From assembly GCA_034509755.1 (NCBI GenBank), contig CM067544.1, positions 15,557,001 to 15,621,000 of the forward strand: a stretch of DNA of 64,000 nucleotides, read 5' to 3'. This document shows, one piece after another, positions 22,362 through 34,894 of this stretch; positions within the stretch are counted from its first letter, which is position 1; each line of letters starts with the position of its first letter. Under the pieces are notes generated by a model, which was not told the origin of the DNA, did not search any database, and saw only the letters and a program-made list of their open reading frames with translations. Made by a program: the position numbers and the translations under genes. This stretch comes from Anisodus tanguticus (taxonomy: Eukaryota > Streptophyta > Magnoliopsida > Solanales > Solanaceae).

Positions 22362-25300
22362 ATGCCTATCGAATTAACCCAGGCTTACATCACTATAAAT
22401 ATTCAGCAGCCCGACGATGCCTGGTACATGGACACGGGTGCCACATTCCACCTCACTCACACTTCTGGTAATCTTCCTCGACTATTTAATTTGCAAAATC
22501 CTCAATACTCTTTGGTCAGAAATGGCAATCGCATTTCAATTCAAGGTTATGCCACTACTCATACACCTAACCCTCACCCTCCATTTTCTTTCAGAATCGT
22601 CCTCTATGCTCCTAACATCATCAAAAATTTAATCTCTGTTAGAAAATTTGCTAGTGACAATTAGGTATCTATTGAGTTTGACCCTTTTGGTTTTTCTGTA
22701 AAAGACCTACATACGGGGACACCTCTTATGAGATGCAATAGTGTGGGGGACATTTATCCTTTCTCATCCAATTCCGCCGCACATGTCACTCCACATACCT
22801 CTCTAGCTCCAATCTCTCCATCAACCTGGCACAGTAGACTTGGGCACCCGGGAGCACCAGTTTTTAGTTTTCTTAGAAATAGAAATTTCATTCGATGTAA
22901 TAATTGGAAATTGACCCAAAATTATATGTCTTGTCCTTTAGGTAAACATGTTCGACTTTAAGTGTTACTTTTTCTCCTTTTGATATTATTCATGCAGATT
23001 TATGGACATCCTCCATTACTAGCAATATGGGTCACAAATACAATTTGATATTTTTGGATGATATATCTCACTTTCTTTGGGCTTTTCCCCTAAAATATAA
23101 GTCTCAAGTTTACTCAGTTTTCCTAGAATTTCAAGCTTATGTTAAGACCCAATTTGAAAAGACCATTAAAATATTTCAATGTGATAATGGTCGTAAGTTT
23201 AACAATTCCTCCTTTCATAAGTTTTGTACAACCAATGGCATGGTATTTCGATTCTTGTGCCCCCATACCTCACCTCAAAATGGTAAAGCCGAAAGAATCA
23301 TCTGCACCATTAATAATATTATTCGTACCATGCTCTTTCATGCATCTATTCCCCCCACCTTTTGGGTCTATGCATTTCACATGGTTGCATATCTCCTTAA
23401 TATATTACCTACCCGAATAATTCAAAATAAAACCCCCACCAAAATTTTATTCCGTTAGATTCCTTTTTATGATCACCTTCAAATTTTTAGGTGTCTATGC
23501 TACCCTAATCTCGCCTCCACGACACCTCACAAATTGGCATCTAGGACCAATCCGTGAATCTTCTTAGGTTTCCCGTCGAATTATAGGGGGTACTTATGCT
23601 ATGATTTGTCCACAAATAAAGTCTTTGTCTCTCGTCATGTCATGTTTGAGGAGAACGTATTTTCCTTTGTCTCCGTTCAAAAATTCCAAGTCACCGATTA
23701 CCTTGACGATTCAGACACCTCCCTTCTCGTTCGAAATGTACTCCATCCCGTCACGCCACTGCCCTCAATGCTCCAGCCGACTGCCCCACCCACCTCATCA
23801 GTCCCGTCTCCGGCCCAACCCGGTAGCCCCGTGACGGAAATCACATTATGGAAAATCCAATGACTACACTGCCCCGAAACCAGCCCTTAGTTCCCGAGAC
23901 TACCGTCAACCAACTCAGTCCACTACCCTTACTGCCCGTGACCCCGCTACCCCGAACCCAGTCCTAAGTACCGCCACCTACCCACTGCATGGAAATACGT
24001 GCTCATCACGGGATTTTCAAACCAAAAGTCCACTTTAACCTATCCACTCAAACCATCTCACCCATACCTAAAAATCCAAAACTAGCCAAGCTTGACCCGA
24101 ATTGGAATGCGCCCATGCGTGAGGTATTTAATGCGCTCACTACACAACGCACTTGGGGATCTTTTCCCGAGGCTAGAGGGGGTAAATGTGATTCGTTGTA
24201 TGTGATTATATCGTCACAAATTCAAAGATAATGGTGAACTTGAACGCCATAAGGCAAGACTTGTGGCTAATGGCATGGGCCAACAGGAGGGAGTTGATTA
24301 TGAGGAGACATTCAGTCTGGTGGTTAAACCAGCTACTATTCGCACTGTTTTGAGCATAACTATGGAAAAGAACTGGTCGATTCATCAACTTGATGTGAAA
24401 AATACGTTCTTACATAAGGATTTTAAAGAAATTGTATATCTGCATCAACCGCCTAGCTTTGTGCATCCAGAGGCTCCTCAGTATGTATGTCATCTCCGAA
24501 AATCACTATATGGTTTGAAATAGGCCACACGGGCTTGGTATGAGCGTTTTGCCACTTACATCATGCATATAGGGTTCGTGTGTAGCAAAAGTGATAACTC
24601 ACTTTTTATTTTTCATCGAGATAATGACACTGCATACCTTTTACTCTATGTGAATGATATTGTTCTGATTGTTTCATCTGATGTGCTGAAACACGAGATC
24701 ATTACCTTGCTCAAATCTGAATTTTCTATGACAGACTTGGGTAAGTTGAGTTATTTTTTGGGGATTTCAGTGACCATATCAGACAATGCAATGTTCCTGT
24801 GTCAGCGTAAGTATGCCAAAGAAATTATTTACAGGGCTAAAATGGCAAACTGCAAGATCATGCCCACTCCAGTTGATTCAAAGTCGAAACTTAGTGCCAA
24901 TGACGGGGATCCAGTGCTTGATCCTTCTCTATATAGGAGTCTCGCTGGTGCACTTTCGTATCTTACTTTCACTAGGCCCGATATTGCAAATGTCGTTCAG
25001 CATGTGTGTTTGTTCATGCATGCTCCCAGTGAGCCACATTTTACCGACGTATCATTCGGTATGTTAAGGGTACACTTGACTACGATTTACATCTTTATCC
25101 ATCTGCACCGACCAGGCTACTATCGTATACGGACGCTGATTTGGGTGACTGTCCAGACACACGTCGATCTACTTACGACTACTGTGTATTCTTGGGTGAT
25201 AATCTCATCTTGTGGTCGGCCAAACGGCAGGCCACGCTTTCCCATTTGAGTGCAGAAGTAGAATATAGAGGAGTTGTGAACGTTGTTGCCGAGATCTGTT

Positions 25301-25605
25301 GGCTCAGAAATCTTATTCTAGAGCTTTATTGTCCCCTACGTAAGACATCTCTTGTCTATTGTGATAACATATCTGCTGTTTACTTATCTCATAACCTGGT
25401 TCAGCATCAGCGGACCAAACATATTGAGATGGATATTCATTTTGTTCGTGAGAAGGTTGCCATGGGTCATGTTCGGGTGTTACATGTTCCTTCTTCATAT
25501 CGGTACGCAGTTATATTTACTAAGGGACTTCCTCGGCAGCTGTTTCTTGACTTCAGATCAAGTCTGAGCGTTCGGCCTTCTCCCGCTCCGACTAAGAGGG
25601 TGTGA
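22362..25605 (+). pseudogene. Copia A pol (protease, integrase, RT, RNase H), broken
   Basis: Protease motif WYMDTGATFHLT is at about 22420. The GAG-pre-integrase zinc region (LGHPGAPVFSFL) runs to a stop at 22961. Integrase core (22985-23458) shows ADLWTS, QCDNGRKF and PHTSPQNGKAER, i.e. its D, D, E residues. RT runs about 24110-24900; its catalytic box reads YVND instead of YVDD because codon 24653-24655 is AAT, so the first catalytic Asp is lost. RNase H (25130-25605) ends with EMDIHFVREKVA and IFTKGLPRQLF. Stops occur at 22664, 22961, 23458 and 24521, among others. Confidence 0.92.
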
Positions 25606-25768
25606 TAGAGATCTGATCCAAGTATAATTAGGATCCAAGTGTAATTAGGATTCAAGTGTAATTATGTAAAGTAGAGATCTTTCTCCAATTAGGTTTTGTA
25701 TTTGTAAACACCTATATATATTACATTAATGAGAAGCCTCCAACCAAGGAGAACTACACTATTCTACA
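25603..25768 (+). repeat. Copia A 3' LTR
   Basis: 166 bp, TGATAGAGATC to ATTCTACA, preceded by a short purine tract (AAGAGGGTG). Compared with the 5' LTR it carries a tandem duplication of AATTAGGATCCAAGTGT and a shorter TA run. Confidence 0.95.
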
Positions 25769-25773
25769 GAGTT

Positions 25774-28700
25774 TTATCTTTTCTTCTCTACACTACTCGT
25801 TTTTATGTTTCTTTGGATCATTTGTTATTTTTCTTCCATATCTATGATGAGCAAAACTCAGGTTTTATAGTTTAGAATTATGATAAACTATGAATATTGA
25901 TGTTTGACAATTATTTCTTTCTTAACATGAATTATTGATTGTGATTATTCTTTAATTCTGTGCATAATTACTTAATCCAGTTCATTGATAAATTTTGAAG
26001 ATAAAGGTCAACTTTGTTTTATGTACTAGCGTATTTATTAGAAATTGAATAAACTTTTTGGTTTAATTGTATTCCCTATTTAAAACACATTTCTTTTCGT
26101 CCTTGCCTTCAAATTCAATATGTTAAGAGTATTTTTAAAATCATAGTCATAAGTTAACGAATGAATTTACATATAAAGTCCACCTATCTCATACGAAAAT
26201 TTCATTAATTGCAAAGGCAAACACATAAATATTTGTTAAAGACAAGGATATGAATGAACCATAATTAAGATAGAATAATTTCGAATAGTATTAGACAATT
26301 TCAGACATTTTCTCAAAATTTAATTTCTCATGAGTATATATTTTTCCCTTTTTGATAACATCCTACGTTTATATGATGGAAATATTTTATTTACAGTATC
26401 AAATTATATAAGTTAATTATGCTTTTGTGATAAAATTAAAATGACAATACGTAATGATTAACTATAGGTAAATTATGTAAAAGACATATATCATGGATTT
26501 ATTGGGATGATATAAGCATATGTTTCTTTTTCTGTAACTTTCATTTTATTTTTTGATTTCTTATTTTGAATTTCAAACTTATAAACTATATTTCGAGATT
26601 CTTTTTTTTTTTTTGGAACGACTATATATGATTTGCTGTGAAGCTAACGGAGACCTCCAAACAAAAACGGGCTTGTCTGATTTTTGAAATATTCTACATA
26701 TAAAACCAATGGTGCTACAAGAGGTACTTAAGAATCAAGTTGATAAAATATTCTCTTAAATAAAGTTGTCAAATTAATAGAGGAGAGAAAAGGAAAAAAA
26801 ATATAAATTTATGTGCGTGCCTGCGGATAAATTCATATTAAGCTTGCGTTATGAAGTTTGCTAAATAATTTATTCACGAAACAATTAAATAATGTAAGTT
26901 AATAATAACTAGTCTAATATATAAGCTGTGTCAATGCAAGTACTCCTAAACGGATTAATTTTAAAGGGTTAGATTGAATTAACGGCTTAGATTGTAAAAA
27001 CAAAATGCAAAGTGCAAAAAAGGGTAAGATGTAACATAGCTGTAAATTTGTCTTTAAATTATAAAAGTAATTTAAAATAAAATAAAATAAAAAGAGAAAG
27101 GCACTTTAAAAGGTGGTATCGATGAAACGTTGGTGCATAAAAAGTATTATAATTGATAAAATCAGAAGATCCTGATACGTTGAGAAATATTAATTATTTT
27201 TAAATACTTGGTACTAGTGTACATTTGTACGTAGCTCAGAATATCCCTTGATCCCATGTGTTAATGGAGACGATATATTATATAGCTTTTTGGCCCTTTT
27301 GTATCCCACGTGATACTCCGGGTGCATATATGAATTACATAATTAAATATTGTTTATCAGATGTAGGAGTATGATTTAAAGTCTAGAAAAAGAGGCTGCT
27401 CTGTATGGGCACCACAGCATATGTTATTCAGTTTCAGTACCTTCCACTTTGTCTAAAATCAACAAGAGGTGCCAATTATTAGCATGAATATCAATTAAAC
27501 TAGTAGGCTAGTAGTACACCTTATAAGTTTTGCGAAATTGATGATAACACATAATTAAGAAAAAAGTAAAATATATAGATTTTAATTACATGATAACAAA
27601 ATGTAGGTGTTTGTTATCATTTGTTGGAGAAATTAACTAATCATGTTTTGTCTTCTGTCGTTTTCATTTTCTTGACCGACAATAGTCATAATAAGGTGCC
27701 ACATGCAAAGACATGTTCGTATAACGTGATATCACGACAAATAGTCATGAGAAGTCTTTTTCTTTTAATCTCTTAATTAAACATTAGTTAATAGAGAGTT
27801 TGTTTAATTTGAGTGTTTATTATATATACTTAATGGTGGTGATTGCATCACCAAAATCGTTCTGAAGATATATAATATGCAAGTAAATTTGACCGCACGA
27901 ATAATTTAAAAATATTTTTTTATAAATTACATCGAGATAAATGAGATAATTTGTTTTGCTTAGACCCAAATTTTGTTTTCATATTAACAAATTATATAAT
28001 TGTAAGATACAACGTCATTAAAAACGACCAGAAAGAAAGATATACAAATAATGATCTTTTTGGGTTGATTGTGCCAAGTCAAGAAGAAAAATACAACTTC
28101 ATAAAAGAGGATATAATATAGTTGAAAGCGGTAACCCTCTTATTTTTTTGAAATCTAAGTAGTATTCTCATTAATTACACACAAACAAATGATGTTAAGC
28201 TTAGTATATACTCTCAATTATATGAAATTAAAATTAGAATATTGAAGCACCTAAATGACTATGCTACCGCAAAAAATTCAATATGATATAATATAGCTAT
28301 TGTAAAAAAATGACTTTCTTTTTAGCTGAACTTTTATACTTGCATTGATGAATAATGCATAAGACTCATTTAAAAGACGAGGAAGTGATCTTCTTTCTTC
28401 ATGTTTGTCAATTGCCATGTAGAATTCAGTTTCAAATACTTTGTAGGTGTTGTTATGCAATTCTGTGTTCACCTTCTTCTTATATACAATTAAATATGAA
28501 CGAACTGCAAAGAGTTAGAAAACATGTAATATTTAATTTATCTTTTTTCACTATGATTTTGAAAGTTATTATGTGTAAACACCTTAAATATGAAAAGAAG
28601 ACCTTCTGATCATTCATTTTGATAAACGTCTTTCGAATTTAACATTTTTTAAATATAGCGTAATTAATCATAATTAATAGAGTTAAGAATGACTTTTGAC

Positions 28701-29282
28701 TTTTTTTAACATAGCACATATATAAATGGGGAGAAATAAAAAAGATGCCAAACAAAATAATTGTTCTTGGCCAGAGAGGGGAAAATATTATTACAATAGC
28801 TTTTTTCGCAAATATTAAAAAAATTCATAAATCAGTAATATTCTAGCAATTTTTAAATAAATTAAAGAGTATTATAAAGAGCATGACGGAGGATAAAAAT
28901 AGCAACATACCTTGTATTAAATATCATTTTTTATGAAGAAGCGGAGGCTTGGCGCAAGAGATAAATGTGATTTTTTTTTGTGGAGCACCTAAATTGAATT
29001 TTAAAGGCAAAAATATAAAACCTAAGGAAAATGAAAAACCAAAATCCTGATCAAACAAATTGTGCCATATCATCTTCCCAAAAACATCACTTATTCTTAT
29101 AAAAATAATTAGGACGTTCATGCCAACAATAAGATAGATAGGAAATATGGAAAAAATAAAAAACGGAGGAAAAAGATTATTGCATTTGTTGACCAAAGAA
29201 AAGTATCATGTACTCTCATTTCTTAGCTTTATAATATATATATATGGATATAGATGGTAGTAGATTTTGCTAGAATTATTTT
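25774..29282. other. 3.5 kb AT-rich intergenic DNA
   Basis: No gene, RNA gene or bounded transposon could be supported. ORFs are short and of biased composition. Introns or diverged LTR sequence cannot be excluded. Confidence 0.5.
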
Positions 29283-30117
29283 CACGACTCAAACCGGAGG
29301 GCCGCGACGGGCACCCGAATCTCACCCGCTGGGTACCACCAATCACACTATCAACATTTAATCACAAATAAGCACAGACTAAGCCGAAAGACAAGTATGT
29401 GAAATCTTTATCCAGAAAACCAACTTATATATACATACCCATACCAAGGCTGACAAGACCATACAAGTATACTACACACAGGACACCTATCTACAAGCCT
29501 CTAAAGAATACATGACACCACAAGGACGGGACAGGACCCCGCCATACCATATATACAAGAAAAAATGTACCGTGCCAAAGTTAGACCGACACTCCGAAAC
29601 AAGGAGAGTGCTCCAAAATCCACTGAATCCGCAACCTACTAACGTGGATCGTCACTTTGGCTATGTGAACCTACGGGCATGAAACGCAGCATCCCCCGAC
29701 AAAAGGGATGTCAGTACGACTGATGTACTGAGTATGTCAGGCATGAATAATAACATAATAAGGATATAGCAACAACTGAAACAGAAACAGCTGACCGACA
29801 ATAAATACCTCTGAGGGTCCTAATACATATGCCTAAATGTCATGCACAATACGGTATACATATACATCGGCCCCATTGGGCATCTTCCTTACCATAATAG
29901 CCTCTGTGGGCATAATATGTCTAAATGGCATGCATAATGCGGTAAATACATATATACTGGCCACACAAGGGCATCTTCCTCCCAATCATACATACATACA
30001 TATATATATACATATATACATATATAACAGCCTCTGTGGGCATAATATGTCTAAATGTCATGCATAATGCGGTAAATACATATATACTGGCCACACAAGG
30101 GCATCTTCCTCCCAATC

Positions 30118-30149
<32 letters not shown>

Positions 30150-31253
30150 TGGCCCTTAATCAGGCATCTTCCTTCATTAAGCCACACAGGCTTTATCATT
30201 ATCATATCCCAGCTGATCAAGTAGTCTGTGTATCCCGTTTTCCATCCCCAATATATAGTCTTGGGAAAAATATGAATTCAATGCAAATGAAAATGCATGA
30301 ATAACAGTAACACATCCTACGTGACATACCATCCTTGTACCTTCGACTAACACTGTAAATATCAACATCTTTTTCATATGCTTTAATAAGGACTTAGGAA
30401 ATTTTTAGACATGCATTCAACATAGGAATTAATAATATGAACATTCTTAACTCACTAAGAGTAGAATAAATTATGGAGCAATAACATGGTTACGTTTCGT
30501 ACGTAGAACATGCCAAAAGAAAGAATTAATTTGTCTTAACATACCTTCATTAACACTTTGAGGTTCCTAAAATTTCCGTAAGCAATTCCTTACAACATTC
30601 TATTAAATCACCCATTAACAGCGACTACCTGGTTGTCATTTCTACCTTGTATTTTTAAGGTTCAGAAGTCTAAAAAAACAGCAACCCTATTGTCATTTCT
30701 AACTTGTATTTCAAAAGGACAAAAAGTGACTATTTGCGAAAATCAGTGATCGTTAGTAGAAGCGGAAAATGGAAGAATACATATAAGTCAAGGAACATAA
30801 GCTCTTAGGAGCTGCCACTTAATAACTTATGCCCCTTAGTCATTTGGTGGTTTATCCCAATACTTACACGTAATATTCCCCCACTCACTAATGTCCCTCA
30901 CTTATTTAATCCCCCCGCAATTAATCAATTACACACATAATTAATTCTCGATCCTAATTCACTTAAATCCTACTAACTTATAAGACATTTATATACTCAA
31001 TGTCATAATTCTTGTACTATGACACTAGTCCATAACTTCTTTATGCATACTTCAAATATATTTCGATCCCAGTCGTCACACTTCTTATGTCTAAAATTAT
31101 TTCGAGATCGTGTTCCTTTGTATACTAATCTCTTTATTAGTATACATAAACATAACATAAATTTTTTCAATGCTCGGGTCTATTTACACACATCTAGCAA
31201 TTTTACATATGCTTAGCAGTTCAAACTGTGACCCGAAAGTATGGGATGTTACA
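29283..31253 (-). repeat. Tekay-like Ty3/Gypsy LTR (probable solo LTR), copy 1
   Basis: The minus strand begins TGTAACATCCCATACTTTCG (at 31253), the usual start of Tekay/Del-type LTRs, and runs ~2 kb to a GC-richer end (GGCCGCGACGGGC at 29305). Homologous sequence in the same orientation is at 53900-55708 and, partially, 52500-52975. No gag or pol adjoins. The left boundary is approximate and no target duplication was found. Confidence 0.7.
29901..30160. repeat. 130 bp tandem duplication inside the Gypsy LTR
   Basis: Two units begin CCTCTGTGGGCATAATATG at 29901 and 30031. They are near-identical and end in AC/AT-rich microsatellite (CATACATACATATATATA). The two short ORFs over it are a repeat artefact. 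Confidence 0.9.
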
Positions 31254-31324
31254 ATTATTTAGCTTGCCAATCAAAATTATCTAAGCAACAAAGTCTATAT
31301 ATTATAATTTTCATATATTAAGCA

Positions 31325-31700
31325 GTAAAAAATTAAAAATTCTAGACTAAACTAAAAGGTATGATGATCATTCTCAACAATTTTGTGTCACAAACAAACT
31401 GAAAAAGAAGATCACCAATAGAAGTTCTGTAACATAATTATTTAAAGGGTGAAAAAATTAAACATTCTAAAAAATATTCATCTAATAAAAGTACCAAGAC
31501 ACTCACTCACTTGCTAACATAAATATTTGAGTACCTGACAAGGGAACGGATCCTTCTCCATCAACATTTTCTTCATTTTGTGCTTTTGATGTTCTCCACA
31601 GTTCTACAATTTTGTGTTTTTGATCTCCTCCTCCATTCTACAATACTCTCCATTTATTAGAATGCCCATATTATGTTGGTGTGATTATAGTTAGGTGTCA
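31325..31700. repeat. Tandem/dispersed unit, copy 1 of 3
   Basis: It shares CTCAACAATTTTGTGTCAC, AAAAGTACCAAGACACTCAC, CCATCAACATTTTCTTCA and TTTTGATCTCCTCCTC with copies 2 and 3. No coding capacity. Confidence 0.8.
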
Positions 31701-31914
31701 TAACTTGTACATTAAATTATGAATTATGAAATTAATTGCTAATACTAATTAAGAGTAAAATTATGAATATGAAGGGATGTGAGTTATGGAGATGGCTTTG
31801 TAAATTAAAATAAAATAATTTAAAATAAGATAAAAAGCTAAAAAAACGAGAAAGGGGATAAATAGAATCTTTTGGCCATAGAGAGGTGACACATAGGATT
31901 GTTTATTCCTAACT

Positions 31915-32224
31915 TTATATTATATTATATTATATTATATTATATTATATTATATTATATTATATTATATTATATTATATTATATTATATTATATTATAT
32001 TATATTATATTATATTATATTATATTATATTATATTATATTATATTATATTATATTATATTATATTATATTATATTATATTATATTATATTATATTATAT
32101 TATATTATATTATATTATATTATATTATATTATATTATATTATATTATATTATATTATATTATATTATATTATATTATATTATATTATATTATATTATAT
32201 TATATTATATTATATTATATTATA
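31915..32224. repeat. Perfect (TATAT)n microsatellite, ~62 units
   Basis: About 310 bp of uninterrupted TATAT pentamers. The 108-residue ORF over it is only the repeat read as codons. Perfect purity over this length suggests recent expansion or an assembly-extended repeat. Confidence 0.97.
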
Positions 32225-32242
32225 GAGTATAAATATAAAAAT

Positions 32243-32520
32243 TCTAGAGTAAACTAAAAGGTATGACGACTCTTCTCAACAATTTTGTGTCACGGACAAA
32301 CTGAAAAAGAAGATCAACAATAAAAGTTTTATAACATAATAACTTACATTATAAAAGATATTTATATAATAAAAGTACCAAGATACTCACTCACTTACTA
32401 AAATAAATATTTGATCAGTACCTGAAATAGTTCCTTCTCTATCAACATTTTTTCATTTTGTGCTTTTGATCTCCTCCTCAGTACTACAATTTTGTGGTTT
32501 GATCTCATCATCCATTCTAC
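32243..32520. repeat. Tandem unit, copy 2 of 3
   Basis: It follows the microsatellite and repeats the order of copy 1 (TTCTCAACAATTTTGTGTCAC, AAAAGTACCAAGATACTCAC, CTATCAACATTTT). Confidence 0.8.
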
Positions 32521-32521
32521 A

Positions 32522-32850
32522 ACGAACAAACTAAAAAAAGAAGATCAACAATATAGAAGTTCTGCAACATAATAATTTAAAGGGTGAAAAAAAAAACATT
32601 ATAAAAGATATTTATATAATAAAAGTACCAAGACACTCACTCAATTGCTAAAATAAATATTTTGAGTTCCTGGAATAGTTCATTCTCCATCAACATTTTC
32701 TTCATGTTGTGCTTTTGATCTCCTCCTCAATTCTACAATTTTGTGCTTTTGATCTCTTCATCCATTTTACAATATTCTCCATTTATTGGAATGAGAATAC
32801 CATGTTGGTGTAATTTTTATTAGGTGACATAACTTGTACCTTCTATTTGT
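32522..32850. repeat. Tandem unit, copy 3 of 3
   Basis: Directly adjacent to copy 2 and starts inside the unit (CGAACAAACTAAAAAAAGAA). It also shares the downstream GTTGGTGTAATTTTTATTAG and CATAACTTGTACC with the region after copy 1. Confidence 0.8.
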
Positions 32851-33084
32851 ACTTTCGCATACTTCATTTTTTTTATTATTGCTATGGTTATGTGATTCTT
32901 ATTTGAATCTTGACCAATGTTTCTGGCTTTAAACATGATTGAATTAAGTACATAAAACAAATTACAGTGTATCAAGTTGGACTTGATCTCTCAACCTTCA
33001 GGTATAAAATATAACACCTTAATAAATGCACCATTCAGACTCTTTTGATCATGATTTTTTTCAAATAATATTAGACATATTTTA

Positions 33085-33175
33085 AGAATTATTCACATAA
33101 TATATCAAGTTTAGTCGAGCGATCATGTGTTCACGTGACCTATTTTTTTTTACTTAAATTCGCCCCGGGCAAGGG
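33085..33175. mobile_element. Fragment of the hAT-type MITE family
   Basis: CACATAATATATCAAGTTTAG, CATGTGTTCACGTGACC and an AATTCGCCCC end match the right half of the hAT MITE at 17430-17704. The left half is not recognised. Confidence 0.6.
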
Positions 33176-33244
33176 GATAAGTTCAGCCAATTCATGCTCT
33201 GTCCACATGAAGAACACTTGGAGTTAGCTAGGGAATGAAATTTT

Positions 33245-33660
33245 TATACCATGTGTGACACACACATTATTAGCTAAGGCATTTTGTGATGCCCATTGGG
33301 CGGGTTGTCCATTGACTTGGAAATCAAACCACAAGGTACGTTGTGTTACATGGGATTCGCTCATTTCACAGCGTTCTCTAAGAAGCAAAGAATTGTATCT
33401 CGTTCATCAGCAAAGCCGAGTATAGGGCAATGGCAAACGTGACTAGTGAAATAATTTGGCAATGCAGATTGTTAGGTGAGTTAGATGCGAAGCTAAACAT
33501 CCCTATACCACTCTTTTATGACAATCAAGCAGCATTATACATAGCGAACAAAAAACATCAACATTATTGGTTGTCACTTATTAGTTCATTGACATTTACA
33601 GCAAAAGTACATTCTACATGCTTAACTTCCGCGAAAGATTAGCAAGCTTGTAGGTAGTTT
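33245..33660 (+). pseudogene. Copia RNase H fragment
   Basis: Translated segments CDAHWAGCPLTW, then KKQRIVSRSSAKAEYRAMAN, and LFYDNQAALYIAN are the Copia RNase H strand/active-site region with its C-terminal ANP-like end. The frame changes at least once and all upstream pol is absent. It is not closely similar to Copia A-F, so it comes from a different Copia lineage. Confidence 0.8.
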
Positions 33661-34890
33661 TTACCAAGGCGCTATAAGCTGATCGATCCCAAATATAAAT
33701 GAACGAACAAGTTGGGAATAGTAATCATCACGCGCCTCTATTCTTATCAGTACACTTGCCAAAATTATTTGGCTTCACCTCGGGGGATCTTTGCACAACC
33801 TTTGTAGGACTCTATATCATAATTAATATACAACTTAGCCATTGTCACATTGTACTGGTGCATCAGAAATACAGAAGGCTATTTGTTTACAGCCTTGTGC
33901 ACAAAGTTCACAATTGTCTTGTTTGGTTTTTAGTTTTTCAAACTGTCTATTGTTCCATTTTATTTGGTTTTTTCCCTTGTCCTTCTTTTACAGCGAAGGA
34001 ATATAAGTAACGTGTGAATAATTTATTGTTGCAATGTACCTTTATGTCAAAGTCTAGAATAATAAGGAAAAAATGAAAATCTAAAAGCAACAAGGCACAG
34101 TGTCGTAGCAAAAGCAGTAACTGGACATTCGTACGCGAGAATGAAATTGAAAAGAATTGACACGAAACAATAAAACATTGTTCTTTGTTAGATTCTTAAA
34201 TTTAGTAAATGGACATGATAGGTTTGACTATCTTTAAAGAATAAAGTCGACTGAACTACGAACACCTCTACTTGGAGGTCCCCATTGGGAAACGTTTTCT
34301 AGACCTCAGTTACATTTTCCCAAACTAAGTAATCAACAGATTTTAATAAGTTTGGTTATTACATTATGAACATGAAATATCTAATTCAAGAAAAGGAAGG
34401 CAATTTAAACATTTGATCCCTAACAAATTTTGGAAGTTTCAAGAATACTAAATTTAAGAATCAAATAAAACTTAATCTTTTATTTGGACCTTCATGTGAA
34501 AATATACGATAATGAAAACAGAAGAGAAAACGAGAATTTAGAAAACTGACAAGGCATTGAGCGTCGGCTGTTGCAAGAATAAAACTCTATCGCCCACATG
34601 AGTACGTCCGCGAAAAGAAAATTCAAAAGAATTGATGCGAATCGATAAAAAGTGTATGCTTTTTTTTATTCTTAAATTTAGTGGACGGACATAAATGTAT
34701 TTAATACTTTTTAACTAAATAAAATGGAAATTTGACTAATAAGTTCCAGATCATTATAAGTTGGTTATAATTTATAACATATGTTTGGAAGAAAAAAGGA
34801 AGAGAGACACTCTAAAATCATGCATGGGGAAATACAAATTTTGTGATTGCAGGGTGGTCATACAAGTGTAACTAATGACGAAAAAAGACC
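33661..34890. other. Intergenic DNA, perhaps 3' remnant of the Copia fragment
   Basis: No gene recognised. Two diverged direct repeats (about 34051-34220 and 34500-34700; shared AAAAGAATTGA and TTCTTAAATTTAGT) are visible. The first ~300 bp may be decayed LTR belonging to the RNase H fragment. Confidence 0.35.
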
Positions 34891-34894
34891 AAAT

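Larger units (their letters stand above)
20980..25768 (+). mobile_element. Copia A: full-length Ty1/Copia retrotransposon
   Basis: 4.8 kb, LTRs on both sides, flanked by a perfect 5 bp duplication GAGTT (20975-20979 and 25769-25773). Order gag, protease, integrase, reverse transcriptase, RNase H identifies Copia. The sequence after the 5' LTR (TGTATCAAC) is a degenerate match to the usual TGGTATCA primer binding site. Coding frames carry several stops and shifts, so it is not autonomous. Confidence 0.95.

Noticed and set aside
29837..30224. Overlapping 62-76 residue ORFs
   Set aside because: They arise from the 130 bp tandem repeat and dinucleotide runs in a Gypsy LTR.
31899..32225. 108-residue ORF of repeating YYIIL
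   Set aside because: It is the (TATAT)n microsatellite read as codons; not a protein and not a CRISPR-like array, since the unit is 5 bp with no spacers.
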